A stretch of 32,311 bases of DNA. Origin: a virus. Of this stretch, positions 1 through 8,800 are shown in pieces. The stretch covers positions 1 to 32,311 of the IMG/VR virus record IMGVR_UViG_3300036651_000178; one strand, written 5' to 3'. The translations under genes were made by a program, and so were the position numbers. A model generated the notes under the pieces. It worked only from the letters and a program-made list of their open reading frames with translations, made no database searches and had not been told where the DNA came from. Position 1 is the stretch's first letter. Every line of letters begins with the position of its first letter.

Positions 1-1077
1 GCCTTGCGGACCCGGGTCACCCTTCGGACCCGGAGGACCTTGAATGCCTTGCGGACCCGGAGGACCCGCAGGACCGGGGGTGCCGTTATCGTTGATTTGG
101 AACACGCCCGGGGACAGCTCATCAATGACGATGTTGGGACCTGCCAGAATCTGTAGGTCACCCGTCCGTGCGTTGACAGAGGTGACGCCAGTGTTTGTGA
201 AGAGCGTGGTCTGGCTATCGGGCTGGGAGAGGCCGATGCCGTTGCCTGCTAGGAAGCGCAACACGCCCGTCTGCCCGCCCAACGAGGTTACGCCTTCGTT
301 CGTGATGGTGAGGTTGCCGGCATTGTCGAACGTCGCATTGATGCCTGCGCCGCTCTCAATGGTGACTGCACCCGTGACGCCGTTGATGCTCGTGATACCG
401 AGGTTCTTCAGAACCAGTTGGCCAGCCCCTGGCGATGAGATGCTGATTCCCGTTCCCGTCACGTTGATGGCGCCCGTGACGCCATTGATGCCCGACACCA
501 ACGCGCCCACGACCGTGTCGAACAGGGACTGCATGGACGGTAGAAGGTACTGGATGTTAGCCGCCGTTACCGCAGGCGCACCCGGACCCACCGTGATTTG
601 GGCGAACGGAGTGAAGCCTACCGGGGCCGCAGTCGTACCCGGAGAGTACTGATAGGTGATGCTTTCATTGACCGAGTACACCGTGCCGCCGCTGATGACG
701 CCCGTTTCACTCTCAATGTCGCGTGGCTGCGGGTTCGTCTGCGCCTGCGCGTACTGCACGGAAATGAGGTCAACACGCGGGGTCGAACCCGTGTTAGGCG
801 TCAGCGGGATGACCTGCGCGGGGCACGTGTCGATGACGCGCTGATTGAGGAACAACGTCTGGCCCTGCCCGCCGATGGTGATACCCAAGGCGTTAGAGGC
901 CGGGACGATGGTCAGCGGGCCAGTGCCGTTCCCCGGCTGGGGCATAGCACTCGTCGCACCGAGCAGGACCGTGAGAGCAGCTGCAACCAGCTGACGGTTA
1001 GCGTCAATGTCTTGGTCCAGGTCTGAGCTGAGGACCAATTCACCGTCGCCATACGTGCGGAACATTACACTAGACAC
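1..1077 (-). CDS. Tail fibre protein with collagen-like domain, 3' end outside window
   Basis: Adhesin or fibre that follows the baseplate genes, so probably attached to the baseplate and used for host binding. 359 codons are visible and the gene runs off the left edge. Residues 1-185 are a non-repetitive N-terminal region, likely the attachment domain. Residues 196-330 hold four repeats of about 35 residues around the pattern GVTSxNGxTGxVxI, as in many phage fibre shafts. From residue 332 the protein becomes Gly-X-Y triplets (GPAGPPGPQG and on), nine of them up to the edge, which is a collagen-like triple helix. I chose the GTG at 1077 because AAGGAG lies 8 bases upstream; the in-frame ATG at 1065 is too far from it. 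The receptor-binding tip is not in the window. Fibre identity is secure, receptor unknown. Confidence 0.85.
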   Translation of the reverse strand, partial: MSSVMFRTYGDGELVLSSDLDQDIDANRQLVAAALTVLLGATSAMPQPGNGTGPLTIVPASNALGITIGGQGQTLFLNQRVIDTCPAQVIPLTPNTGSTPRVDLISVQYAQAQTNPQPRDIESETGVISGGTVYSVNESITYQYSPGTTAAPVGFTPFAQITVGPGAPAVTAANIQYLLPSMQSLFDTVVGALVSGINGVTGAINVTGTGISISSPGAGQLVLKNLGITSINGVTGAVTIESGAGINATFDNAGNLTITNEGVTSLGGQTGVLRFLAGNGIGLSQPDSQTTLFTNTGVTSVNARTGDLQILAGPNIVIDELSPGVFQINDNGTPGPAGPPGPQGIQGPPGPKGDPGPQG

Positions 1078-1089
1078 TGATTAGACTCC

Positions 1090-1869
1090 TTACGATACAC
1101 GGTTGTCGGCATAGACAGGTTGAAATCCGGTTGCTTTGATGCTGTTCACCAGAGCGCCCACGCTGGGCGTCAGCGGGCCAGGCAGCACTCGAATGACGGG
1201 GTTAAGCAACATGGTGCCCCCGCCAGTTTCACGGCTAACATGCGACCGTCCCAGGAAGAAGCCTGACTGGGTCAAGCCGCCATAGCTGAAGAGGACGCAG
1301 AATTGGCCGCTAGTGAGACCCACCTTGGCCGCCATCTTAGGGTTGCTCTGAATGTCGAAGCACACCACGGTAGGCAGTTCAGGAACGTCCTGGGGCCGTC
1401 CGTCAAGGGCGCCATAGCTGTCGATGCCGCCTGCAGAGTCAGCGCCCAGCAACTGCGCGTTGAGCGCCTCAGACGCCTGGTAGAAGTCGTTGAGGTAGGA
1501 CTGCACGCGGGTCTGGATAGCGTAGAGCGTATTCCGTCCGGCAATGACCGCCTGTTGAATGCGAAGCGCATAGCTGGCGTCCGTTTCAGCCTGAAAGTTG
1601 CCGTTGACTAACACCGTACCACGCGGGAACCCGCCTGGGCCGAAGAAGTCATTGGCGATGGCTTCTAGGTTTGTGTCGGTTGCAGTCAACAGCCGTTTTT
1701 GCAGACCAACATAGTCAATCTGCTCCTTCGAGGTCTGCAACGGCACCGCAAGGCTGTTCATCAGCGCGTAGGTATTGCCTCCCGGCTTCAGAGCACCGTC
1801 TGAGAACCACGATTGGGGCAACAGCTTCGTGATGCGACTGGTGAAGTCGGCAAGGTCATAGAAGGCCAT
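1090..1869 (-). CDS. Putative baseplate wedge protein (gpI / Mu gp48 position)
   Basis: 259-residue protein beginning MAFYDLADF. It lies directly downstream of the gpJ-like gene, with a TAATG stop/start overlap at 1869, and upstream of the fibre gene. In P2- and Mu-type phages that slot is held by the wedge protein that links gpJ to the fibres (gpI or gp48). The N-terminal half contains phrases typical of these proteins, such as TSRITKLLPQSWF and an aromatic, Leu-rich helix. I see no enzymatic motif. The assignment rests mainly on gene order, since sequence similarity within this family is low. It could be another baseplate-to-fibre adaptor. Confidence 0.6.
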   Translation of the reverse strand: MAFYDLADFTSRITKLLPQSWFSDGALKPGGNTYALMNSLAVPLQTSKEQIDYVGLQKRLLTATDTNLEAIANDFFGPGGFPRGTVLVNGNFQAETDASYALRIQQAVIAGRNTLYAIQTRVQSYLNDFYQASEALNAQLLGADSAGGIDSYGALDGRPQDVPELPTVVCFDIQSNPKMAAKVGLTSGQFCVLFSYGGLTQSGFFLGRSHVSRETGGGTMLLNPVIRVLPGPLTPSVGALVNSIKATGFQPVYADNRVS

Positions 1870-2993
1870 TAGGAGAAGGTCACCGTTCCAACTTGGGCCA
1901 ACTGCGTTTGCGTGATGGTTACATCAGCCGCCACGCCGTTCAGCGTCAAGCCTGAGTACGAGAACACGCCCGGGACATTCTGAATGACGTTGCCAATGTT
2001 GACGTAGTGGCAGGTGTTTCCAACACCGAGCGTGTTGATATACGTCTTCAATGCGGCCGCTACGGCAGCCTGCACCGCCGAGAGCGAACCTGTGGTTGAC
2101 GTGGAAATGCTGACGGATACGTTCACCGCTACGTTGGTTGGCTTCTGTACTTCAAACTGAGCGCCTGCGGCACGGACCTTCTCAACCGCACTCTGGACAG
2201 CGCCCGTCACCGATGTGCTAGCGTTGCCCGTGCCGTCGTCCACGACAACGGTGAACCCGGAGGGGAAGGCCGTTCCGTCAAAGTGCTTGTACTCAATAAT
2301 CTGATACGTCAGGTTCGGCTGCACGCCCGTGATGGCCGATGCGACAGCCGCCCAGTCAGCGGAGGCCAGTGACTGGATGTAGTCAATAAAGCGAATCTTG
2401 AGGGCCGCATCCGTTTCCTGGTCCTCGCCATTGACGAAGTTGGAGGCGTTCGTTACGGAGTTGACGCCTTGGAAACCGGACACGATTTGGGAAATGGTGC
2501 CTTGCGCCACTTTGCCCGATGCGCCCGTCAGAACCGCCTGGACACGAACCTGGATGGAATTCACGCCGGGAGGGAAGTAGTACACCTGCCGAACGGGGTC
2601 CCAGCTGTTGAGGCCCGTCGTATCCGCAATGAGCGTGAACTGAATTTGCGATACCGGGGTCTGCACGGTGCCGCCTAGATTGACCAGCAACTCGTTGGTC
2701 GTGATTTGACGCGTCAACGTCACCAGGCCGCTGGAGGAGACAGCCGGGAGGCGTTTCATACCCCAGTCCGCAACGTACGAGTCAACGTCAACGCCCTTGG
2801 AGCTGCCTAGACGGTTCGTGTTGTAAACGTGCGCAATCATCTGCTGCAGGATGAGCGTGTTGGCTGCAACCGCCTGGATGAAGGCAAGGGCTACAGAACC
2901 CGAACGGAGGTTGTTGACCTTCGCAGTACTGTTCGACAACTGCGTCGTCATAGCGTTGACGTACGTGTTGAAACTGTTTAGAGTAAGCGGCAA
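1869..2993 (-). CDS. Baseplate J-like wedge protein
   Basis: 374-residue baseplate wedge component of the P2 gpJ / Mu gp47 / T4 gp6 type, forming the ring around the central hub. The reading shows the family layout: an N-terminal helical part containing LRSGSVALAFIQAVAAN, a middle beta-rich domain around residues 90-190, the hallmark segment GEDQETDAALKIRFIDYIQS near residue 190, and a C-terminal domain ending in repeated beta strands. The start is TTG at 2993, directly after the TAA of the upstream gp25-like gene, so translation is probably coupled. No ATG lies close by in frame. It sits between gp25-like and gpI-like genes, the standard contractile-tail order. Confidence 0.88.
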   Translation of the reverse strand: MPLTLNSFNTYVNAMTTQLSNSTAKVNNLRSGSVALAFIQAVAANTLILQQMIAHVYNTNRLGSSKGVDVDSYVADWGMKRLPAVSSSGLVTLTRQITTNELLVNLGGTVQTPVSQIQFTLIADTTGLNSWDPVRQVYYFPPGVNSIQVRVQAVLTGASGKVAQGTISQIVSGFQGVNSVTNASNFVNGEDQETDAALKIRFIDYIQSLASADWAAVASAITGVQPNLTYQIIEYKHFDGTAFPSGFTVVVDDGTGNASTSVTGAVQSAVEKVRAAGAQFEVQKPTNVAVNVSVSISTSTTGSLSAVQAAVAAALKTYINTLGVGNTCHYVNIGNVIQNVPGVFSYSGLTLNGVAADVTITQTQLAQVGTVTFS

Positions 2994-3401
2994 TTAACTG
3001 ACCTCAAGCTGCGGAATCAACACGACAGAGCCATCCGCCAACGGGATGGTTGCGTTGATTATGATGACGTTCTTGTTCTGCTCGACATCGATGGTTGGGA
3101 CGTTTACCGCCGAGGGCGGCACTTCCTTAGCAACCTGGTCTGCAAGGCGTTTTTGAATGGCCTGCACGACTTCGCCATTGGCGAGGGTATCCACGTAACT
3201 GCGGACGTTCCCGCCGTAGGTGCGGTCAAAGATGTATTCAGCAGGCGTAGGCTTTACGGCGGAACCCGGGGCCACATAGGCGTTGGTGAGCATACGTCGA
3301 ACAACGCGCTCAGATACCTCATCAGTCTTGTCAACTGTAAGGAAGTCGCCAGTCTCATCAAGGGAAATATCCCCTCCCCAAGGTAACGAGAGGTCCGCCA
3401 T
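2994..3401 (-). CDS. Baseplate wedge protein, gp25 / Mu gp46-like
   Basis: 135-residue small wedge protein that connects hub, sheath initiation and the gpJ ring in contractile tails. The sequence starts MADLSLPWGGDISLDETGDF, continues with a helix containing ERVVRRMLTNAYVAPGS and ends with a beta hairpin (VIIINATIPLADGSVVLIPQ). This matches the length and build of T4 gp25, P2 gpW and Mu gp46 proteins. The ATG at 3401 has the purine-rich AGAAGAAGGG a few bases upstream. The gene is followed at once by the TTG of the gpJ-like gene. The family call rests on size, residue pattern and position between spike and gpJ. Confidence 0.78.
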   Translation of the reverse strand: MADLSLPWGGDISLDETGDFLTVDKTDEVSERVVRRMLTNAYVAPGSAVKPTPAEYIFDRTYGGNVRSYVDTLANGEVVQAIQKRLADQVAKEVPPSAVNVPTIDVEQNKNVIIINATIPLADGSVVLIPQLEVS

Positions 3402-3444
3402 GGTTTCCCTTCTTCTTTCGATGGCGGAGGTTCAGTTACCTTGG

Positions 3445-4368
3445 TTACTTGATTTTTACTACAGATGAGCCTGACGGAATCGGGACATCAACGAGCGAAG
3501 CCAATTGGGCCAGAACTGCACCCGCGTTCGGTACACCCGCCGCCACCATAGCGGTCGCAAACTTCGTGAGGTCATCCAAGCGTTTGCTCTTCAGGTCATT
3601 CTCGAATTGCGTGAGGTGCGACTTGTTGAGTGCAGCGTGGGTGCTGTCGAGGTTCGCCACAATGTCGCCCAGACCCACATTCGGGGCAATATGGCTAATC
3701 TCACTCGTGGCGTCTGACGCCAGGGTCTTGAGGCCGCCAGCCGTTACATGGCTAATTGCGCGTCCCACGTCATCGTACAGAGTGTAGTGACCGCCAGCCG
3801 ATAGATGCTTAAGGAGCTTGTTAGCATCATCCATAAGAATGACGTGACCGCCAGCCGAGAGGTGCTTGACGACCTTGTTGATGTCGTCTTGAATTATGTT
3901 ATGGCCGCCAGAAGTGCCGTGGGTCGTGTAGGCTGCACCTTGTACGTGCGCCCCGCCCTTCCCGTCACCGGGAGTAGGGCCGTCATCAGTCGTGGTATGG
4001 CTTGAGCCGTTCTTATCCTTCCAGCCGTTCGTCTTGCCGTCCGTGAACGGTGGCGTCTCAACATCGTTGAATAGGAAGATGGCGCCCAGCGGCAGAATAT
4101 TGTGCATGTCGATGAAGAACAGCACGGCCTGACCGTTCTGCGGTGGGACAAACTGGGCCCCGTAGCCTGGCCCGTTCTGCGGTGTGCCAATCTGCACCCA
4201 CCCCGTTTCAATGGGGTTGCCGCCCTTATCGGGGAACAAGGGCAGTGTGAATTTGCCGAGGTGGCGCGTGGCGTCGTAGGCCGTCAACTCACCGACAGTG
4301 CAAGACAGCGTGCGAGGTGCAGCGTCTGCGTGTGCACGCATAGCTGCGAAGAAGTCCATGTAAGACAT
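3445..4368 (-). CDS. Baseplate central spike protein, gpV-like
   Basis: 307-residue cell-puncturing spike of the contractile tail (P2 gpV / Mu gp45 role), probably a trimer at the tail tip. Residues 1-110 form the OB-fold region: VGELTAYDATRHLGKFTLPL, GWVQIGTPQNGPGYG and FVPPQNGQAVLFFIDMHNIL are typical strands. Residues 150-225 hold four tandem 19-residue repeats of the type HLSAGGHxxLxDDxxKxxK, read as rungs of the needle-like beta helix. The C-terminal 75 residues are helical and end in SGSSVVKIK. The gene begins with a TGATG overlap with the hub gene. No lysozyme domain is present. Confidence 0.85.
   Translation of the reverse strand: MSYMDFFAAMRAHADAAPRTLSCTVGELTAYDATRHLGKFTLPLFPDKGGNPIETGWVQIGTPQNGPGYGAQFVPPQNGQAVLFFIDMHNILPLGAIFLFNDVETPPFTDGKTNGWKDKNGSSHTTTDDGPTPGDGKGGAHVQGAAYTTHGTSGGHNIIQDDINKVVKHLSAGGHVILMDDANKLLKHLSAGGHYTLYDDVGRAISHVTAGGLKTLASDATSEISHIAPNVGLGDIVANLDSTHAALNKSHLTQFENDLKSKRLDDLTKFATAMVAAGVPNAGAVLAQLASLVDVPIPSGSSVVKIK
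3694..3921 (-). repeat. Four tandem 19-residue repeats inside the spike gene
   Basis: Codons 150-225 of the spike gene encode four head-to-tail units of 19 residues, starting at H150, H169, H188 and H207. Units two and three begin HLSAGGH; unit one begins HGTSGGH and unit four HVTAGGL, so the edges are more diverged. Each keeps Gly-Gly at positions 5-6 and an acidic residue near position 12. The DNA copies are diverged too, so the repeat is old and kept at protein level. Confidence 0.8.
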
Positions 4369-5549
4369 CAGTCGTTCGCCAACCCTCCGGTATTTTGCGG
4401 CAGCACGTGATTCACCGCCAGAATGTTAATTTTGAGACCACCCTCAACGCTCCAGTGCCAGGACACGCGCCGGGGATGATACGTCTGGTTATGGGAGCCT
4501 TGCGACGCACCCGTCAGCTTGAACAGAAACTCAGGACCGTTCTGGGCCAGGAACGCGACATCAGCCTGGGTGGGGCTGAACTCTACTTCCAGGATGAACT
4601 CGTGACGGCTCAACTCCTCTTGAATCTGCTGCGCCTTGAGTATGCAGGCATCCTTCGACAGTCCCGGCCAGCTGAACACGTACTCCTCCGTGTCCGTATC
4701 TGCAGGCTGGGCACCTGAGATTGACGCGCTCTGTTTTCCCGATGGCGTCTTGGCCTGCGAGGGCGATTGAGTAGTAGGTACATCCAGGGTCTGCCCGTTC
4801 AGCAGGTAGGCGTACTTCTGATTGAAGTCAGTGGTGTGCTTTGCCTTGTTGTGGAGAAGGTAAGACGTAACTTTAACGTGGATGTTATGGGCGTGCAGCG
4901 CGGAGTGCTTCACCTTACATTCCAACAGGTCGCCTTTGCCTTGGCTCTTCACCGTAGTAGGTAGATTGGCGCTGGTAGTGCCCGGAGGACCGACAATGAC
5001 TGTCTGGCCCACAACTCTTGTCTTCCAACCCACGCCGTTTGCCAAGGCGTTGATGTAGTCCATGCGCTTCATCACTGTGGACATCGAAGCGTAGTCGTCA
5101 GCGAGAACCTTGCCCACGTCAACGCCTGCATGCCCGACTTGCGCTGTCAACCCGACATCCGTGATGACCTTCCTGATGACGTCGCCTACGTCCACGTTTT
5201 GGTCAGCCTTGATGGTCATCTTCTTGTCGATGAGCAGCGCAAGGATACCACGCGTGGTCATGTCGATGGTATCAGCCTTGTAGTCGGTGTTGATTTCATC
5301 CAGGTACGAATACAGCACCTGATTCGGCAGGAGCGTCTTGCCGACTTCGCCAGCCTTAATGATGACCGGGATATACTTGCCCTGCTGCGACATCGCACCG
5401 TAGTCTGGAGAGCCGTCGCAAGGGGTGATGAGGGTTGCAGTGTCCGCATTGCCGTAGGCCGTCTGCTCAACTGTGATTTCAGACGTAGGCACGAAGTTGC
5501 CGCCCAGGTACGCTGCAAGGCGTGGGAAGAAGGCACCCGACTTAGACAT
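4368..5549 (-). CDS. Baseplate hub protein, gpD / gp27-like
   Basis: 393-residue tail hub protein (P2 gpD, Mu gp44 or T4 gp27 role) that forms the trimeric base on which the spike sits. It lies directly upstream of the spike gene, with a TGATG overlap at 4368, as in P2- and Mu-type tails. The N-terminal part has strands such as VEQTAYGNADTATLITPC. A middle helical domain contains the SMSTVMKRMDYINALANGVG segment. A low-complexity linker (residues about 265-290, rich in Ser, Gln and Thr) precedes a C-terminal beta domain. The ATG at 5549 overlaps the stop of the preceding gene as TAATG. Assignment is by layout and size. Confidence 0.78.
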   Translation of the reverse strand: MSKSGAFFPRLAAYLGGNFVPTSEITVEQTAYGNADTATLITPCDGSPDYGAMSQQGKYIPVIIKAGEVGKTLLPNQVLYSYLDEINTDYKADTIDMTTRGILALLIDKKMTIKADQNVDVGDVIRKVITDVGLTAQVGHAGVDVGKVLADDYASMSTVMKRMDYINALANGVGWKTRVVGQTVIVGPPGTTSANLPTTVKSQGKGDLLECKVKHSALHAHNIHVKVTSYLLHNKAKHTTDFNQKYAYLLNGQTLDVPTTQSPSQAKTPSGKQSASISGAQPADTDTEEYVFSWPGLSKDACILKAQQIQEELSRHEFILEVEFSPTQADVAFLAQNGPEFLFKLTGASQGSHNQTYHPRRVSWHWSVEGGLKINILAVNHVLPQNTGGLAND

Positions 5550-6469
5550 TAGCTGAATACCGGAGGAAGGTGGATATCCGTAGGCGTGTTGATGAAGAAG
5601 TCCTCCAGGTTATTGGCGGTCGCAATGGAAGGCGCAACGTCCGTTGGGTCTACCTCAGGGTAGTAGATTGAAGCCAAGTCGAACAGGTTGCCCATGTACT
5701 GCGGAATGGTGCGAACGTAGGGGCCTGCGCCCGCAAGCTGGGCCAGGTTCTGACGCATCAACCCGTAGTTGCCGAGGGCCTGGAGAGAGGCGTTCAACTT
5801 CGCCATATCTGCTTCCAGCACGGCAGTGCTCATCAGCGGATTGACGTAGGAATCCAGCTCAGAGAGGAGCGTGTCCAACGAACCCAGCACGGTCAAGAGG
5901 TTGACCAGGGGCTGCACGTTTAACGGAAAAAACTCAGACAGCAGGGTGTCCACCTGCGTTGCAGCGTCAATGCAGACCAGAGGAAACTCAGCATCAGCCG
6001 CCGCAGCCGCCTGGATAGCCGCTTGACCGTTTGAATAGAACTGCTGTACACCTACATCAAAGGGTACAATATAATCTTGAGCGTATACAGCGCCATTGCG
6101 GTTCTCCAGAACCACAAGCTCAATCTCGTACTGAAGCTCAAATTGTCCTCCTGCCGGGGTAGCCTTGAAGCGTTTGATGATGCAGTTGTACTGCAAGGGT
6201 CCGTAGACCCATAAAACTTCTTGCTGGGCCGTACAAAGGCGGTCAAGCTGTTCTGCACGGCTGAGGGCGTTCGCCCCAAACAACGTGGCGTTCCAGGTTG
6301 TAGGCAGCGGGAACGCGCCTTGGGTGTGGACCTTGACGACGGGGGCACCGCTCTCAGAAATGAGTTTGTGCTCGGCCATCATCAACTCGTGGCCAATATC
6401 AAACTTCTCCGGCACCTCAAACTTCGTGAGGACGATGTTGCCGAGGCTGAATGTTAGCCGTTGTGCCAT
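5549..6469 (-). CDS. Putative baseplate hub / tube-initiation protein
   Basis: 306-residue protein between the tape measure and the hub genes. That slot in Mu-like and related contractile tails holds the protein that joins tube, tape measure and hub. The N-terminal 130 residues fit a compact beta domain seen in such proteins: a start IVLTKFEVPEKFDIG, a middle TTWNATLFGANALSRAEQLD, then strands VLWVYGPLQYNCIIKRF and FELQYEIELVV. The rest is helical, rich in Ala and Leu. Both ends overlap the neighbours as TAATG. I do not see a LysM or peptidase motif. Function is inferred from position and the N-terminal pattern. Confidence 0.6.
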   Translation of the reverse strand: MAQRLTFSLGNIVLTKFEVPEKFDIGHELMMAEHKLISESGAPVVKVHTQGAFPLPTTWNATLFGANALSRAEQLDRLCTAQQEVLWVYGPLQYNCIIKRFKATPAGGQFELQYEIELVVLENRNGAVYAQDYIVPFDVGVQQFYSNGQAAIQAAAAADAEFPLVCIDAATQVDTLLSEFFPLNVQPLVNLLTVLGSLDTLLSELDSYVNPLMSTAVLEADMAKLNASLQALGNYGLMRQNLAQLAGAGPYVRTIPQYMGNLFDLASIYYPEVDPTDVAPSIATANNLEDFFINTPTDIHLPPVFS

Positions 6470-8736
6470 TATTGGGCCCTCTTGAGCATAGCGTCAAACA
6501 ACAGAGGTGAGGCCGTGTTGCCACCCATAGCGCGTGCTGCACTTCCTGCTCTGCTCGTCAGACCTTTGACGACATGCGTCTGCGTGTGCTTCGCAACGTC
6601 CTTGCCGTCAATCTGAACCGTGATATTGTTCTGCACCGGGACCTGGAGGCCGCCCAGCGGGTTGTTCTGCTCCATGACCGGACGAACCTGGGACGGGTAC
6701 ACGACGTTATAGCCGCCGTTGACCGTGCCCTGACGTACCATACCGTCATTGGCCTGGTTGAACGCCTGCCCGAAGTTTTGGAAGCCTGCGCCGACATCCT
6801 TGAACCACTGCATGATGCCGCCGCCAGCGTGGACCCAGTTAGACGGGTTCAGCATCCACTTGACCATGTTTAAAATCATCTGCCCGACAGCCTGCATACC
6901 TACCTGCACGCCGTGGACGATGCCCGGCCACAGCTGCGTTCGCATCCAGCGAACCAGTGTGCCGAGAACCCAGCCAATGTCCGTCGCATGCGCCTTGAAC
7001 AAGTTCAACGCGTCAATGGCGAGCATGACCCAACCCACAAACGGAACAAACTTGGAGCCAACGCGCAGAACCAAGCCTATGATGTCCGCCAGCGCACCGC
7101 CTAGACCCGTCTTGAGGATGACCCGGAGTGCAGCCATAGGCGAACGAAACACGCCCTTGAAAAGGTCGCCCAACGCTTCGCTGAGAGGCTGGATGGCTTC
7201 ACGAAGGAAGTTGCCGAGTTTGCCGCCATTGCCGAGGAGGCCGCGCTCATTCATAACGTAGCCACCACCCGGACGAGCGAACCCGGACCCGAACAGCCTG
7301 GTGGGGAGGCCCTTAAACATGGACCAGCCGCCCTTCAACAGGTCTAGACCCAGGACAGCACCGATAACACGCCCGATTACACCACCTTTGCCCCCGGCGA
7401 CAGTGGCAATTGCGGCTGCATCTTCAGCTACGGCCGCACGACCCGCCGAACCCGCCAAGACGTTGATGGCTGCGTTGAGCGCCCAGATTTGACGACCTGC
7501 AATAACAGCTGCGCCGACGAACGCCGTCATGCCGCCTGCGACAAGGGCCAGCGTGCCTGCCAGCGCTGCTTGAGGGTGGTCGTTCATCCACATCGTCAGA
7601 TGCGACAACGCGTCAGCGAAGCGCGCCAAGTACGGGGTTGCGACTTTGGCCAGCGGTAAGAACGTCGCCTCAATCAAGGAGTTGAAGTTAGTGCCGATGA
7701 GAGACACGATGCCAGCATAGTTGCCCTTTACAATCATGTCCTGAATCTTCTGGATGGTGGGAATCTGAGCCATATGGGCTTTGTTCCGCAACATCTGCTC
7801 CGCTGCAGCCTGGTTCGTGATAGCCGCCATGAACGTGCCGCCTGGTTTGCCGAACGCAGCAATCAGCATGTTCGTGTACTTGATGGGGTCCGTGTTGGCC
7901 GCAACCTTCTGCAGGTGCTTAATCATCGCATCCCACTGAAGTTTGTGGTCCTTCTGGTAAATCATGTGACCGTTACGGTCCACGATGCCGAGGCCCACGT
8001 CAGCCGCAAGCTGTTTGCCTTGACGCGAGTTAGTCATGGCTGCTGCGTTGATTGCTCCCAGCAAGTCATTCTGCATGCTGGAACCGCCACGGCCCGAGAG
8101 GAAGCCTGTCTGACCCATCGTGGCCAGCGCACCGCCAATTTGGTCGATGTTGAGGCCGAGAGTCGAGGCAAGAGGGCCGAAGTACTTCAGCTGGGTGACA
8201 ACCTTGTTGAGGTCGCCGCCAGAGTAGCTAATCTTGTTGAACCACTCCAACATCTTGTCGGTGTCTTTGGTGCTGTACGCCTTCAGCAAGTGAGCCGCTT
8301 GGATAGCGAGGCCCACAGAATCGGTGGCGTCATGATGGAACGCATACTGCTGCACGTCAGCAAATGCGGCAAACTTCGGAAGCAGGGCCGCTACCTGGTC
8401 TTTGTTGAGACCCTTCTTAGCCATCATGGCCGCCTCACTCGCAATGGTGGAGGCCGATTGACCCGTATTCGCAGAAACCTGGAACACCTGGCGCTGGAAG
8501 GCCGCCATCTCATCTGCGTTCGCACCCGTCGCAATCTGGAGGTTGGTCAAAGCCTGTTGAAGCTGACCTGCACGCTCCAGTCCGTGGGCCACGAAGGCCG
8601 TGACTGCAACGCCTGCCCCGGCGAGGCCGACAGCCGCAGCGGTTCCAAGACCGGACATGATGTTTTTGAGACGCAATGAAGCAGACTCAGCCTGTTGGGC
8701 TGAGGCAACGAAAGAAGCGAACGCTGGGCCCGTCAT
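6469..8736 (-). CDS. Tail tape measure protein
   Basis: Sets tail length and fills the tube lumen. 755 residues are counted from the ATG at 8736, which for a roughly helical protein suggests a tail near 110-120 nm. Residues about 70-260 match the TP901-type tape measure core: TGQSASTIASEAAMMAKKG, YSTKDTDKMLEWFNKISY and LNIDQIGGALATMGQTGFLS. Several hydrophobic segments follow (around residues 30-50 and 385-440, and others near 560), as expected for a protein that inserts in the host membrane. I see no murein hydrolase domain. The reading frame stays open upstream of the ATG to a TAG at 8794-8796, and the extra residues look like family N-terminus, so the true start may be a non-AUG codon at 8781 (see findings). 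Confidence 0.9.
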   Translation of the reverse strand: MTGPAFASFVASAQQAESASLRLKNIMSGLGTAAAVGLAGAGVAVTAFVAHGLERAGQLQQALTNLQIATGANADEMAAFQRQVFQVSANTGQSASTIASEAAMMAKKGLNKDQVAALLPKFAAFADVQQYAFHHDATDSVGLAIQAAHLLKAYSTKDTDKMLEWFNKISYSGGDLNKVVTQLKYFGPLASTLGLNIDQIGGALATMGQTGFLSGRGGSSMQNDLLGAINAAAMTNSRQGKQLAADVGLGIVDRNGHMIYQKDHKLQWDAMIKHLQKVAANTDPIKYTNMLIAAFGKPGGTFMAAITNQAAAEQMLRNKAHMAQIPTIQKIQDMIVKGNYAGIVSLIGTNFNSLIEATFLPLAKVATPYLARFADALSHLTMWMNDHPQAALAGTLALVAGGMTAFVGAAVIAGRQIWALNAAINVLAGSAGRAAVAEDAAAIATVAGGKGGVIGRVIGAVLGLDLLKGGWSMFKGLPTRLFGSGFARPGGGYVMNERGLLGNGGKLGNFLREAIQPLSEALGDLFKGVFRSPMAALRVILKTGLGGALADIIGLVLRVGSKFVPFVGWVMLAIDALNLFKAHATDIGWVLGTLVRWMRTQLWPGIVHGVQVGMQAVGQMILNMVKWMLNPSNWVHAGGGIMQWFKDVGAGFQNFGQAFNQANDGMVRQGTVNGGYNVVYPSQVRPVMEQNNPLGGLQVPVQNNITVQIDGKDVAKHTQTHVVKGLTSRAGSAARAMGGNTASPLLFDAMLKRAQ

Positions 8737-8800
8737 GTTGCGGGCTGAAAGTAGGACCGCTACTTTCCAGGATGCGTAGATTAGACCACCGCCTCTCTAG

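Noticed and set aside
44-652. Plus-strand frame beginning MPCGPGGPAGPG
   Set aside because: The Gly-Pro pattern is the mirror of the collagen-like codons on the minus strand; the real fibre gene is on the minus strand and continues past the edge.
7774-8679. 301-residue plus-strand open frame
   Set aside because: Antisense of the tape measure gene with low-quality composition and no neighbours on that strand.
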